The notes beneath the pieces are model-generated. The model was not told the DNA's origin and did no database searches. It saw only the letters and a program-made list of their open reading frames with translations. A stretch of 64,000 nt of DNA, taken from contig CAWEYW010000005.1 of the NCBI GenBank assembly GCA_963813415.1, positions 248,001-312,000 on the forward strand, in the 5' to 3' direction. Positions 1 through 6,615 of the stretch are shown here, piece by piece. Within the stretch, counting starts at the first letter, position 1. Every line of letters begins with the position of its first letter. Position numbers and translations under genes: made by a program. The stretch is from CAIWHR01 sp963813415. Its GTDB lineage: Bacteria > Pseudomonadota > Gammaproteobacteria > Burkholderiales > Casimicrobiaceae.

Positions 1-149
1 GCGATGTCGAGGCCGAGCGAGCCCGTCGACACCACCTGGAGGTCGTTCTGCACCTGGGACTCGCCCATGCGCATGATGGAGCCTTTGCCGAACTGCTTTT
101 CGATCTGTACCAGGGCGGCGGCGAGCGCCTTGCCTTTGTTGTCTTCCAT
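1..149 (-). CDS. recA: Recombinase RecA, N-terminal part (runs off window)
   Basis: This is the first 49 codons of RecA, the DNA strand-exchange ATPase and SOS co-protease. The visible protein begins MEDNKGKALAAALVQIEKQF, followed by a GKGSIMRMG stretch and the TGSLGLDIA segment just before the Walker A region, which lies outside the window. The ATG at 149 is the natural start because it gives the canonical RecA N-terminus, and the leader just upstream contains GGAG-like purines (CCTCCC on the plus strand). The gene follows cinA on the same strand, as in many proteobacteria, but a 151-base gap with its own palindrome suggests an independent promoter. Confidence 0.95.
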   Translation of the reverse strand, partial: MEDNKGKALAAALVQIEKQFGKGSIMRMGESQVQNDLQVVSTGSLGLDI

Positions 150-186
150 GGGATTCCTGAGGGAGGGAGCGTATTTGGATGCGTCG

Positions 187-238
187 GACCCGGTGAACCG
201 GGTCTTCATGGCCAAATTATTGCATAGAACGATCGTTC
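187..238 (-). promoter_or_regulatory. recA upstream region: palindrome GAAC-GATC-GTTC and leader hairpin
   Basis: Positions 227-238 form a perfect 12-base palindrome, GAAC-GATC-GTTC. On the minus strand an AATAAT hexamer (one mismatch to the -10 consensus) follows a few bases downstream, so the palindrome lies in the spacer of a plausible promoter, where a LexA-type repressor would act. Between it and the start codon, 187-193 and 198-204 form a perfect 7-base-pair hairpin with a 4-base loop. GAAC-N4-GTTC is the SOS box type known from Gram-positive bacteria, not the CTGT-N8-ACAG box common in gamma- and betaproteobacteria, so the SOS role is inferred only. Confidence 0.45.
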
Positions 239-300
239 GATGGAATGCATCGGACGGCCGAATCCATGCGGACGAGCAGCTTGTTGCAGATGCGCACCCC

Positions 301-801
301 CTACTGGACCAGCGCCTCGGCCTCCAGCCCCGCGAGGGCCACCATGACGCTCGCCCGCCGCACGGCCGCGCGGTCGCCGTCGAAGCGGTGCGTCGCGACC
401 CGGACCGCCCGCCCGCGCCGCAGCCAGGCGAAGCAGACCATGCCCACCGGCTTGGCCACGGTGCCGCCACCCGGACCTGCAATACCGGTGACCGCCACCC
501 CGACATCGGCATGGCTCCGCGCGAGTGCGCCGGCGACCATCTCCGCGGCCGTCGCCTCGCTCACCGCGCCTTCGCGCGCGAGCGTTGCCGGGCGCACGCC
601 AAGGAGGTCCTGCTTGGCTTCGTTCGAGTACGTGACGAACCCGCGGTCGAACCACGACGAGCTGCCGGCGATGTCGGTGATCGCGGCCGCGACCATGCCG
701 CCGGTGCACGATTCGGCCGTGCAGGCAACCAGGCCGCGCTCCTGCAGGCGCGCGCCGAGGACGCGGGCACGGTCGCGAACTCCCGGGTCTCCTCCGCTCA
801 C
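301..801 (-). CDS. CinA C-terminal-domain protein (nicotinamide-nucleotide amidase PncC type)
   Basis: This 166-residue protein is the stand-alone CinA C-terminal domain, which in the PncC family deamidates nicotinamide mononucleotide to nicotinate mononucleotide in NAD recycling. The family signatures are visible: ACTAESCTGG near the N-terminus, a VTYSNEAK segment and AVTGIAGPGGG in the second half. The GTG at 801 is chosen because it gives the usual family length. A longer reading from 894 would add 31 residues overlapping the upstream acetyltransferase gene. The gene starts inside the last codons of that acetyltransferase, indicating translational coupling, and lies directly upstream of recA. 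Confidence 0.85.
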   Translation of the reverse strand: MSGGDPGVRDRARVLGARLQERGLVACTAESCTGGMVAAAITDIAGSSSWFDRGFVTYSNEAKQDLLGVRPATLAREGAVSEATAAEMVAGALARSHADVGVAVTGIAGPGGGTVAKPVGMVCFAWLRRGRAVRVATHRFDGDRAAVRRASVMVALAGLEAEALVQ

Positions 802-805
802 CGGG

Positions 806-1603
806 TCACTCGGTTTCGTGGGCACGCGCGCAGTAGTGATACGCGTAGAGGGTACGGAAGCCGAACTTCCGATAGACGCCAAGCGCTGGTGCATTGGTGG
901 CTGTCACCTGCAGATAGGCGACGGCGACGCCGTGCTGCCAGCCCCACGCCAGGAGATGCGCGACCGCCAGCGTGGCAAACCCGCGGCCCTGCGCGCTACG
1001 CGTGGTGATGACGTCGAACACGCCGGCCACGCTGCCCTCGGCGGCCATCTGTGCGGTGCCGACGATCTCGTTGCCCGCATGCACAACGAGGTAGCGCGAC
1101 TGCAGCGGCGAACATTCGAGGCGCTCGAGATGGGCCTGTCGCTGCATGGCGCTCGAGCCCCGCAGGGCACCCGCCGCATCGGCGAACGTCGCCGCATCCA
1201 CGCTGCGCACGACGCCATCCGGGTGCGTGCTCCAGTCGTGCAGCGGTGCATCGAGGCGCAGCGTCTGCACGAGCGTGCTGTCGAAGGCGACGTAGCCACG
1301 GTGCCGCAACGCGGATTCGAGATCGGCAGGGCGGGCAAAGGGCGTGATGCGGAACAAAGCGGGCAAGCCGCAGCGCTCGTACACGGACTCGCAGTACGCA
1401 ATCTTTTCGGCGACCGGCAGGTGCGATTCGAAATGCGCGCTCACGCTGCGCGCGCGCTTCGCGGTGCCCGGCGATACCCGCAGCACCCAGCCGTCGTAGA
1501 AGAGCTGGCGCTGGGTCTGCAGGGCATTGAGCCCGGCCTCCTCGATGCGCCGTGCGCTCACGCCGGCGCTGCGCGCGGCATCGGCGGCGAGGACTTCCGT
1601 CAT
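806..1603 (-). CDS. GNAT family N-acetyltransferase
   Basis: This 265-residue protein carries a C-terminal GNAT fold. The acetyl-CoA pyrophosphate-binding loop is visible as QGRGFATLAVAHLLAWG, followed by the typical ending with an asparagine-containing helix (TNAPALGVYRKFGF). The N-terminal 130 residues resemble the degenerate first GNAT-like half often seen in this group (a FYDGWVLRVSPGTAKRARSV segment). The substrate is unknown. The ATG at 1603 overlaps the pgpA stop by four bases (ATGA), so it is translationally coupled to pgpA and is the only non-housekeeping member of the thiL-pgpA-cinA run. Confidence 0.85.
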   Translation of the reverse strand: MTEVLAADAARSAGVSARRIEEAGLNALQTQRQLFYDGWVLRVSPGTAKRARSVSAHFESHLPVAEKIAYCESVYERCGLPALFRITPFARPADLESALRHRGYVAFDSTLVQTLRLDAPLHDWSTHPDGVVRSVDAATFADAAGALRGSSAMQRQAHLERLECSPLQSRYLVVHAGNEIVGTAQMAAEGSVAGVFDVITTRSAQGRGFATLAVAHLLAWGWQHGVAVAYLQVTATNAPALGVYRKFGFRTLYAYHYCARAHETE

Positions 1604-2088
1604 GTGATCCACCAGCGCAGGAGTGCCAAGGCCAGCAGTGTATACGCGGCCGCAAGGAGGTCGTCGGCCATCACGCCCCACCCATTTTTCCAGCGGGCGT
1701 CCAGCTGCCGGATGGGTGGCGGCTTGAGCACGTCGAAAATGCGGAACAGGACGAACCCGAGAAGGATGCCAACGACGTCCGGTCCGGTGAAGAACAGCAC
1801 GATGAGGTACGCGACGAACTCGTCGCACACGATCGCGCCGTGATCCGGCACGCCGAGGTGCCTGCCGGCAACGGCTGCCGCCCAGATTCCGATCAGGGCG
1901 AGGATGGCGATCGCGCCAACGAAGACGGCATCTCCCGCGTGCCGCCACAGCACGATGGCAATGGGCAGCGCCACCAGCGTCCCGAACGTCCCCGGCGCGA
2001 AGGGGGCAAGCCCGGTGCCAAAGCCGAGCGCGTAGAAGTGCGCCGGATGCTGCAGGAGGAAGCGCGCCGGCGGCGATACGCCCTTCAC
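1600..2088 (-). CDS. pgpA: Phosphatidylglycerophosphatase A
   Basis: PgpA dephosphorylates phosphatidylglycerol phosphate to phosphatidylglycerol in the inner membrane. The 162-residue protein has the family features in order: GFGTGLAPFAPGTFGTL near the N-terminus, then hydrophobic segments, an acidic IVCDEFVAY motif, a FRIFDVLKPPP motif and a closing GWGVMADDLLAA segment. The GTG at 2088 overlaps the thiL stop by four bases (GTGA) and gives the expected family length. The pairing thiL-pgpA is widespread in proteobacteria and supports the assignment. Confidence 0.92.
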   Translation of the reverse strand: MKGVSPPARFLLQHPAHFYALGFGTGLAPFAPGTFGTLVALPIAIVLWRHAGDAVFVGAIAILALIGIWAAAVAGRHLGVPDHGAIVCDEFVAYLIVLFFTGPDVVGILLGFVLFRIFDVLKPPPIRQLDARWKNGWGVMADDLLAAAYTLLALALLRWWIT

Positions 2089-3062
2089 GCGCTCGCCCCG
2101 AAATGATCGAATGCCCGCGGCAGCCGCACCAGGCGCGTCCCGGCCGCATCGACCACCACGAGCTCGCGGCCACCGGTGATGCTGCCAATCCGGACCGGCG
2201 CCGGTCGATGCGTCGTCGCGAGCGCTGCAATGGCTTGCCGTTGCGCGACTGCAGCCGTGAAGCAAAGCTCGTAATCGTCGCCGCCAGCCAGCAGGCATGC
2301 CAGCGCGAGCTGCCGCTCGGCTCCGGCAAGCTTCGCGGCGAGCGCCGGGCTGCGAGGAATGGCGTCGAGTTCCACGCAAGCACCGACGTGCGAGCGCTCC
2401 AGGATGTGACCGAGGTCGCCCGTCAGCCCATCGGACACGTCAAGTGCCGCGCTCGCAATCCCGCGCAGCGCGATGCCCAGTGCCACGCGGGGCTGTGGCC
2501 AATCCAGCCGCTGTCGCGCCTGCGCGTACGCGGCATCATCGAGGGTCGTGCGCCCCTGCAGGGCGGCGAGCCCGAGTGCGGCATCCCCGAGCGGACCCGA
2601 GACATAGATGTCGTCTCCTTCGCGCGCGCCGCTGCGCAAGAGCGCCTGGCCGCACGGAACCTCGCCCAGAATCGTCACGCAGAGGTTGAGCGGACCTGCC
2701 GTGGTGTCGCCGCCGACGAGATCGACGTCGAACGCATCCGCCAGGGCGAAGAAGCCGCGGGCAAAGGCTCCGATCCAGGCGGCGTCGGCCTCCGGCAAGG
2801 CCCCGGCGAGCAATGCCCACCGCGGCTGTGCGCCCATGGCCGCCATGTCCGAAAGATTCACCGCGAGGGCCTTGTGGCCGAGACCCGCCGCATCGGCATC
2901 GGCAAGGAAATGACGACCGGCGACGAGCATGTCGACGGAGGCGGCCAGTTCGCACCCGGGCGTTGGCAGGAGCAGCGCGGCGTCGTCGCCGACGCCGACA
3001 TGCACTCCGCCGTGCCGCGGCGGGCGGGCAAAGAAGCGCTCGATGAGCTCGAATTCGTTCAT
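2085..3062 (-). CDS. thiL: Thiamine-monophosphate kinase
   Basis: ThiL phosphorylates thiamine monophosphate to the active cofactor thiamine diphosphate using ATP. The 325-residue protein has the AIRS-family metal and ATP motifs: VGVGDDAALL near residue 22, NLSDMAAMGA around 70, VGGDTT near 117, LDVSDGL near 210 and GGDDYELCF near 260. The start MNEFELIERF matches the usual ThiL N-terminus. It is normally the gene after nusB; here a separately terminated lipoprotein gene has come between nusB and thiL. Its stop overlaps the pgpA start. Confidence 0.95.
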   Translation of the reverse strand: MNEFELIERFFARPPRHGGVHVGVGDDAALLLPTPGCELAASVDMLVAGRHFLADADAAGLGHKALAVNLSDMAAMGAQPRWALLAGALPEADAAWIGAFARGFFALADAFDVDLVGGDTTAGPLNLCVTILGEVPCGQALLRSGAREGDDIYVSGPLGDAALGLAALQGRTTLDDAAYAQARQRLDWPQPRVALGIALRGIASAALDVSDGLTGDLGHILERSHVGACVELDAIPRSPALAAKLAGAERQLALACLLAGGDDYELCFTAAVAQRQAIAALATTHRPAPVRIGSITGGRELVVVDAAGTRLVRLPRAFDHFGASA

Positions 3063-3073
3063 GGCTCGAAATG

Positions 3074-3101
3074 GAAACGGGGCCGCAGCGGGCCCCGTTT
3101 C
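3074..3101 (-). terminator. Terminator hairpin after the CsgG-like lipoprotein gene
   Basis: GAAACGGGGCC at 3074-3084 and its exact complement at 3091-3101 form an 11-base-pair stem with a 6-base loop. In the minus direction it lies 27 bases after the lipoprotein stop codon and just before thiL, and the stem ends in GTTTC followed by further T-rich sequence. It probably ends the lipoprotein transcript, so thiL would be read through or use its own start signals. Confidence 0.7.
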
Positions 3102-3127
3102 ATCATGCGGTGCTGGCTTGTCGAAGC

Positions 3128-4189
3128 TTACTTCATCAGCTCGGCCATGGTCGCGTGATCGAGCTTGCCCGTGATCGGAAGCTTGTGGTCCTTCTGGAAC
3201 GCACGCAATGCCGTTGCCGTACGACCGCCGGCAGCGCCATCCGCCGGGCCCGGGTTGTACCCGAGCGACGCCAGCTTGCGTTGCGCATCGGCAACAGACA
3301 TGGTTCCAGTGCCCGTCGACGTCGGAATGGGCGCGGAAGTGACCGGCACCGGCTGCCGTTGCGCACCATCGACCGTGAGACGTCCGCCCGTGCCGAGGCC
3401 CTGGCCACCGCCCATGGTCTGCGGCTTGTAGTTGCGTACCGCGCGCACGAGCTGGTTGTACGAATCGGTGAATGCGGCCACGATCACCTTGCCCTGGGGC
3501 GTGTTCGTGTACGCGCCGAGGCCTCCGCCGGCCGAACTGCCGAACACCGCAGCGCTGATGTTGAAGTCCATCTTCGATGCGCTGCCTTCGGCGGCACCGA
3601 CCTGCACGCCGGAGCGGTTGTCGGTGAGGAGAAGCATGGTCGAAGCTTCGTTCGACGAAAGCCCGCCCGCGAGCGCACCGACGACGCCGAGCCCGCGGCC
3701 GAGACCGCCGAGCGCCCCGCCCATTCCGGACGCGTTCTTGGCGCTGAAGGTGATGGTGGGCGTCATGGCGTAATCGGCGGCGACCATCTGGCCCTTGCCG
3801 AAGTCGCTGTTGCCGCGCAGCTCGCCCGACTGCTGCAGCGCGCGCTCCTGCTGCATGTTGGCCATCGCGCGGCCGCGCTCCACGACCACGAAACAGTTCG
3901 ACTGCTGCACCAGCAGGCGCAGCACGGGAACGGTCGACGTCAGCTGATACTCATGGGTCAGGCGGTAATACCAGTCGGCCTGCTGGTCCTCGACGAGCGC
4001 GATGGTGCCGTACGGCCGATCGCAGCGCTCGAGCTGCGAGTTCGCATCGTTGCTCGCAGCACCCCCGGCCGATCCGGTGGCGGTGGTCTTCGCCTCCTGC
4101 GAGCCCATGCGCATTGCCGTCGGGTCGCTCGCGCAACCGGCGGCGAGCATGGCGATCGAGAGCAACGTCAACGTCGAATGGATTTTCAT
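3128..4189 (-). CDS. CsgG-like outer-membrane-associated lipoprotein with C-terminal peptidoglycan-binding domain
   Basis: The ATG at 4189 gives 353 residues, preceded by GGGGGA. The protein begins with a lipoprotein signal peptide (hydrophobic run ending LAAGC), so Cys19 would be lipidated. Residues about 50-250 resemble the CsgG/curli-secretion family: an RPYGTIALVEDQ segment, FVVVERGR, ADYAMTPTITF, a glycine-rich stretch, and VGAAEGSASKMDF. The last 70 residues form a PG_binding_1 domain (SVADAQRKLASLGYNPGPADG and a RTATALRAFQKDHKLPITG helix pair). CsgG forms outer-membrane pores for curli secretion; here no curli genes are nearby, so the cargo is unknown. The gene sits between nusB and thiL with its own terminator and looks like an insertion into that operon. 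Confidence 0.75.
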   Translation of the reverse strand: MKIHSTLTLLSIAMLAAGCASDPTAMRMGSQEAKTTATGSAGGAASNDANSQLERCDRPYGTIALVEDQQADWYYRLTHEYQLTSTVPVLRLLVQQSNCFVVVERGRAMANMQQERALQQSGELRGNSDFGKGQMVAADYAMTPTITFSAKNASGMGGALGGLGRGLGVVGALAGGLSSNEASTMLLLTDNRSGVQVGAAEGSASKMDFNISAAVFGSSAGGGLGAYTNTPQGKVIVAAFTDSYNQLVRAVRNYKPQTMGGGQGLGTGGRLTVDGAQRQPVPVTSAPIPTSTGTGTMSVADAQRKLASLGYNPGPADGAAGGRTATALRAFQKDHKLPITGKLDHATMAELMK

Positions 4190-4229
4190 CACTTTCCCCC
4201 TGTGAAGTACAGCACGTGCAGTGTGTGAC

Positions 4230-4245
4230 CGTTGCCACGGCAACG
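4230..4245 (-). promoter_or_regulatory. 16-base palindrome upstream of the CsgG-like gene; the 4190-4486 gap
   Basis: CGTTGCC and GGCAACG, separated by two bases, form a perfect inverted repeat about 40 bases upstream of the lipoprotein start codon. A weak extended -10 (TGCTGTACT on the minus strand) lies between palindrome and start. It could be an operator or a leader hairpin. The rest of the gap 4190-4486, between this gene and nusB, shows no gene and no other clear signal. Confidence 0.35.
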
Positions 4246-4486
4246 CTGGTGCCCGCGAGCGTTGCGTGCGTCGCTGGCTGCGGCTGCCATTCTGGTGGGC
4301 GCCGACTTACGAATGGCTCACCGATCCGCCGCGCCTGCCCGCGGAGCATCGCCCGCGGCGTACCGCGGCGGCAACAATGGCGCAATTGAACGCCGCACGC
4401 AAGCGGTGGCTTACGAGCGGCGCGGGGGAGTGCAATGTCGGGCGCGTCGCGGGCGCTGTTGCGGCGCCTGGCGCGCTACTGCGCCA

Positions 4487-4942
4487 TCAGGAGCGGCGCT
4501 GCCGCCGTTCGCCGCCGCCGGCGCGAATCTCGTCCGCGCGCACGACGGCGGCCAGCTTGTCGAGCACGCCGTTGATGAACTTGTGACCGTCCGTGCCGCC
4601 GTACGATTTGGCGAGCTCGACCGCTTCGTTGATCACGACGCGGTAAGGAATGTCCAGCCGGTGCACGAGCTCCCAGCTGCCGATGACGAGGATCGACCGC
4701 TCGATCGGCGACAGCTCGTGCACCGGGCGGTCGAGATGCGGCGCAAGCCGCTGCGCGAGATCGTCGCGCTCGCGCGCAACGCCGGCCCATAGCTCGGCGA
4801 AGTACTCCGTATCGGATTTGGCGAAGCCCGTGATCTCGGTGAGCTGTGCGCGAATGGCCTCCCCGGCATTTCCGGACAGCTGTTGCTGGTAGAGCCCCTG
4901 CAGCACGAACTCGCGCGCGCGGTGGCGCGGACTACTCCTCAT
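4487..4942 (-). CDS. nusB: Transcription antitermination factor NusB
   Basis: NusB binds boxA RNA with NusE (S10) and promotes antitermination of rRNA transcription. The 151-residue protein shows the all-helical NusB pattern: AREFVLQGLYQQQLSG at the N-terminus, LSPIERSILVIGSWEL in the middle and the IPYRVVINEAVELAKSYGG signature near residue 115, followed by FINGVLDKLA. The ATG at 4942 is chosen because it immediately precedes this conserved start and overlaps the ribH end by 11 bases, as usual in ribH-nusB operons. Confidence 0.95.
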   Translation of the reverse strand: MRSSPRHRAREFVLQGLYQQQLSGNAGEAIRAQLTEITGFAKSDTEYFAELWAGVARERDDLAQRLAPHLDRPVHELSPIERSILVIGSWELVHRLDIPYRVVINEAVELAKSYGGTDGHKFINGVLDKLAAVVRADEIRAGGGERRQRRS

Positions 4943-5396
4943 CGATGGCGTCCAGCAGGCACGCGAGCTCGAGCGCCGCTTGCGCCGCTTCGTAGCCCTT
5001 GGTTTCCGCACGCGCGAGAGCCTGCGCTTCCGTCTCGGTGGTGAGGATGCCATTGCCGACCGGAATCCCGAACTCCAGCGCGACCCTGGCGACGCCCGCC
5101 GCCGATTCGTTGGCGACGATCTCGAAATGGTAGGTCTCGCCGCGCACCACCGCGCCGAGCGCCACCAGGCCGTCGTAATCGCCGCTCTGCGCCAGGCGCT
5201 GCAGCGCAAGCGGGATCTCCAGGGCGCCGGGGACCGTCACCACGAGCACGTCGCCTTCATCGACCTTCGCTTCGGCGAGCGCACGCAGCGCTCCGGCGAG
5301 CAGCGGATCGCCGATCGTGGCATTGAAGCGGGACAGCACGATGCCGATGCGGCGCTCGGCGCCGCGCAGGCTGGGGGCGATGCGACGAATCGGCAT
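4932..5396 (-). CDS. ribH: 6,7-dimethyl-8-ribityllumazine synthase
   Basis: RibH condenses 5-amino-6-ribitylaminouracil with dihydroxybutanone phosphate to form the lumazine precursor of riboflavin. The 154-residue protein contains RIGIVLSRFNATIGDPLL at the N-terminus, VVTVPGALEIPLALQRLA around residue 55, the GAVVRGETYHFEIVANESA active-site segment with its catalytic His near residue 90, and FGIPVGNGILTTETEAQA. The ATG at 5396 gives the normal size. It lies 29 bases after ribBA and overlaps nusB. Confidence 0.96.
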   Translation of the reverse strand: MPIRRIAPSLRGAERRIGIVLSRFNATIGDPLLAGALRALAEAKVDEGDVLVVTVPGALEIPLALQRLAQSGDYDGLVALGAVVRGETYHFEIVANESAAGVARVALEFGIPVGNGILTTETEAQALARAETKGYEAAQAALELACLLDAIDEE

Positions 5397-5425
5397 GGTC
5401 TTATGCAGCGAAACCGGCGGGCCGG

Positions 5426-6538
5426 TCAGGAAGCTTTGGCGAGTGGCGGCTGCTCGATGAAGCGGGTCACCTCGAGATCGAACCCCGCCATGCTGGGCAT
5501 CTTGCGTGGTCGCGCCATGAGCTGCATCTTGCCGACGTTCAGGTCGCGCAGGATCTGCGCGCCGATGCCATAGTTGCGCAGGTCGACACGGGCGTTGATC
5601 GGCGGCTCGTTGCCGAGCGCGCGCCGGCGCAGCTCCTGCGCCGTCTCGGGGCGATGCAGCAGCACGACGACGCCGCGCCCGGCCTCGACGATGCTCGCGA
5701 GCGCGGTGGGCAGGCTCCACGCGTGGGTCTCGCTTTCGGCATCGAGCAGGTCCATCACCGACAGAGGCTCGTGCACGCGCACCAGCGTCTCGACGTCGGG
5801 GCTGATCGGCCCGCGCACGAGCGCGAGGTGTGTCGCGTCGCTGAGCTTGTCGCGATAGACGACGAGGCGGAAGCTGCCATGCGGGGTGGTCAACGGCCGT
5901 TCGGCGATCCGCTCCACCAGCCGCTCGGTGCGCGCGCGGTAATGAATGAGATCGGCGATCGCACCGATCTTGAGGCCATGCGTGGCGGCGAAGCTGACGA
6001 GGTCCGGCAGCCGCGCCATGGTGCCATCGTCCTTCAGGATCTCGCAGATCACGGCCGCCGGCGTGAGGCCGGCGAGGTTCGCGAGATCGCAACCCGCCTC
6101 CGTGTGCCCGGCGCGCGAGAGGACGCCCCCCGGCTCCGCCATCAGCGGGAAGATGTGGCCCGGCTGCACGATGTCGTCCGGCTTCGCGCGTGGCGCGACG
6201 GCGCTCTGCACGGTGCGCGCGCGGTCCGCGGCGGAGATGCCCGTCGTGACCCCCTCCGCGGCCTCGATCGACACGGTGAAGTTGGTGCCATGCACCGACC
6301 GGTTTGCCGAGACCATCAGCGGCAGGTTGAGTTGCCGGCACCGCTCTTCCGTGAGGGTCAGGCAGATGAGGCCGCGGCCATGGCGCGCCATGAAGTTTAT
6401 GGCTTCGGGCGTGACGAAGTCCGCGGCGAGCACGAGATCGCCTTCGTTCTCGCGGTGCTCCTCGTCGATGAGGATCACCATGTGGCCGGCCTTGAGCTCG
6501 GCGACGATCTCTGGAGTGGGGCTGATGGTGGCGGTCAT
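5426..6538 (-). CDS. ribBA: 3,4-dihydroxy-2-butanone 4-phosphate synthase with a degenerate GTP cyclohydrolase II domain
   Basis: Residues 1-200 are an intact RibB domain, which converts ribulose 5-phosphate to dihydroxybutanone phosphate. The acidic ILIDEEHRENEGDLV motif, the RHGRGLICLTL segment and the RAGHTEAGCDLANLAGL motif are all visible. Residues 205-370 have the GTP cyclohydrolase II fold but contain no cysteine at all, so the three zinc-binding cysteines of active RibA are missing. This half is therefore predicted inactive and a separate ribA should exist elsewhere. The ATG at 6538 gives the usual family N-terminus; an ATG at 6562 would add eight residues. A TAGAAT hexamer just upstream (6572-6567, minus strand) could be a -10 element. 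Confidence 0.9.
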   Translation of the reverse strand: MTATISPTPEIVAELKAGHMVILIDEEHRENEGDLVLAADFVTPEAINFMARHGRGLICLTLTEERCRQLNLPLMVSANRSVHGTNFTVSIEAAEGVTTGISAADRARTVQSAVAPRAKPDDIVQPGHIFPLMAEPGGVLSRAGHTEAGCDLANLAGLTPAAVICEILKDDGTMARLPDLVSFAATHGLKIGAIADLIHYRARTERLVERIAERPLTTPHGSFRLVVYRDKLSDATHLALVRGPISPDVETLVRVHEPLSVMDLLDAESETHAWSLPTALASIVEAGRGVVVLLHRPETAQELRRRALGNEPPINARVDLRNYGIGAQILRDLNVGKMQLMARPRKMPSMAGFDLEVTRFIEQPPLAKAS

Positions 6539-6615
6539 GGCAGTCGCACGCAATGAGTCCATATTCTACCGCGCCAACGCGTTCGCCCCGGCCGCGTGCC
6601 GCAAAGGCGGGGGAC

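Noticed and set aside
6539..6615. FMN riboswitch upstream of ribBA
   Set aside because: Only 77 bases separate ribBA from the RND gene, and none of the conserved RFN helices or the AGGG...CCC pattern is visible.
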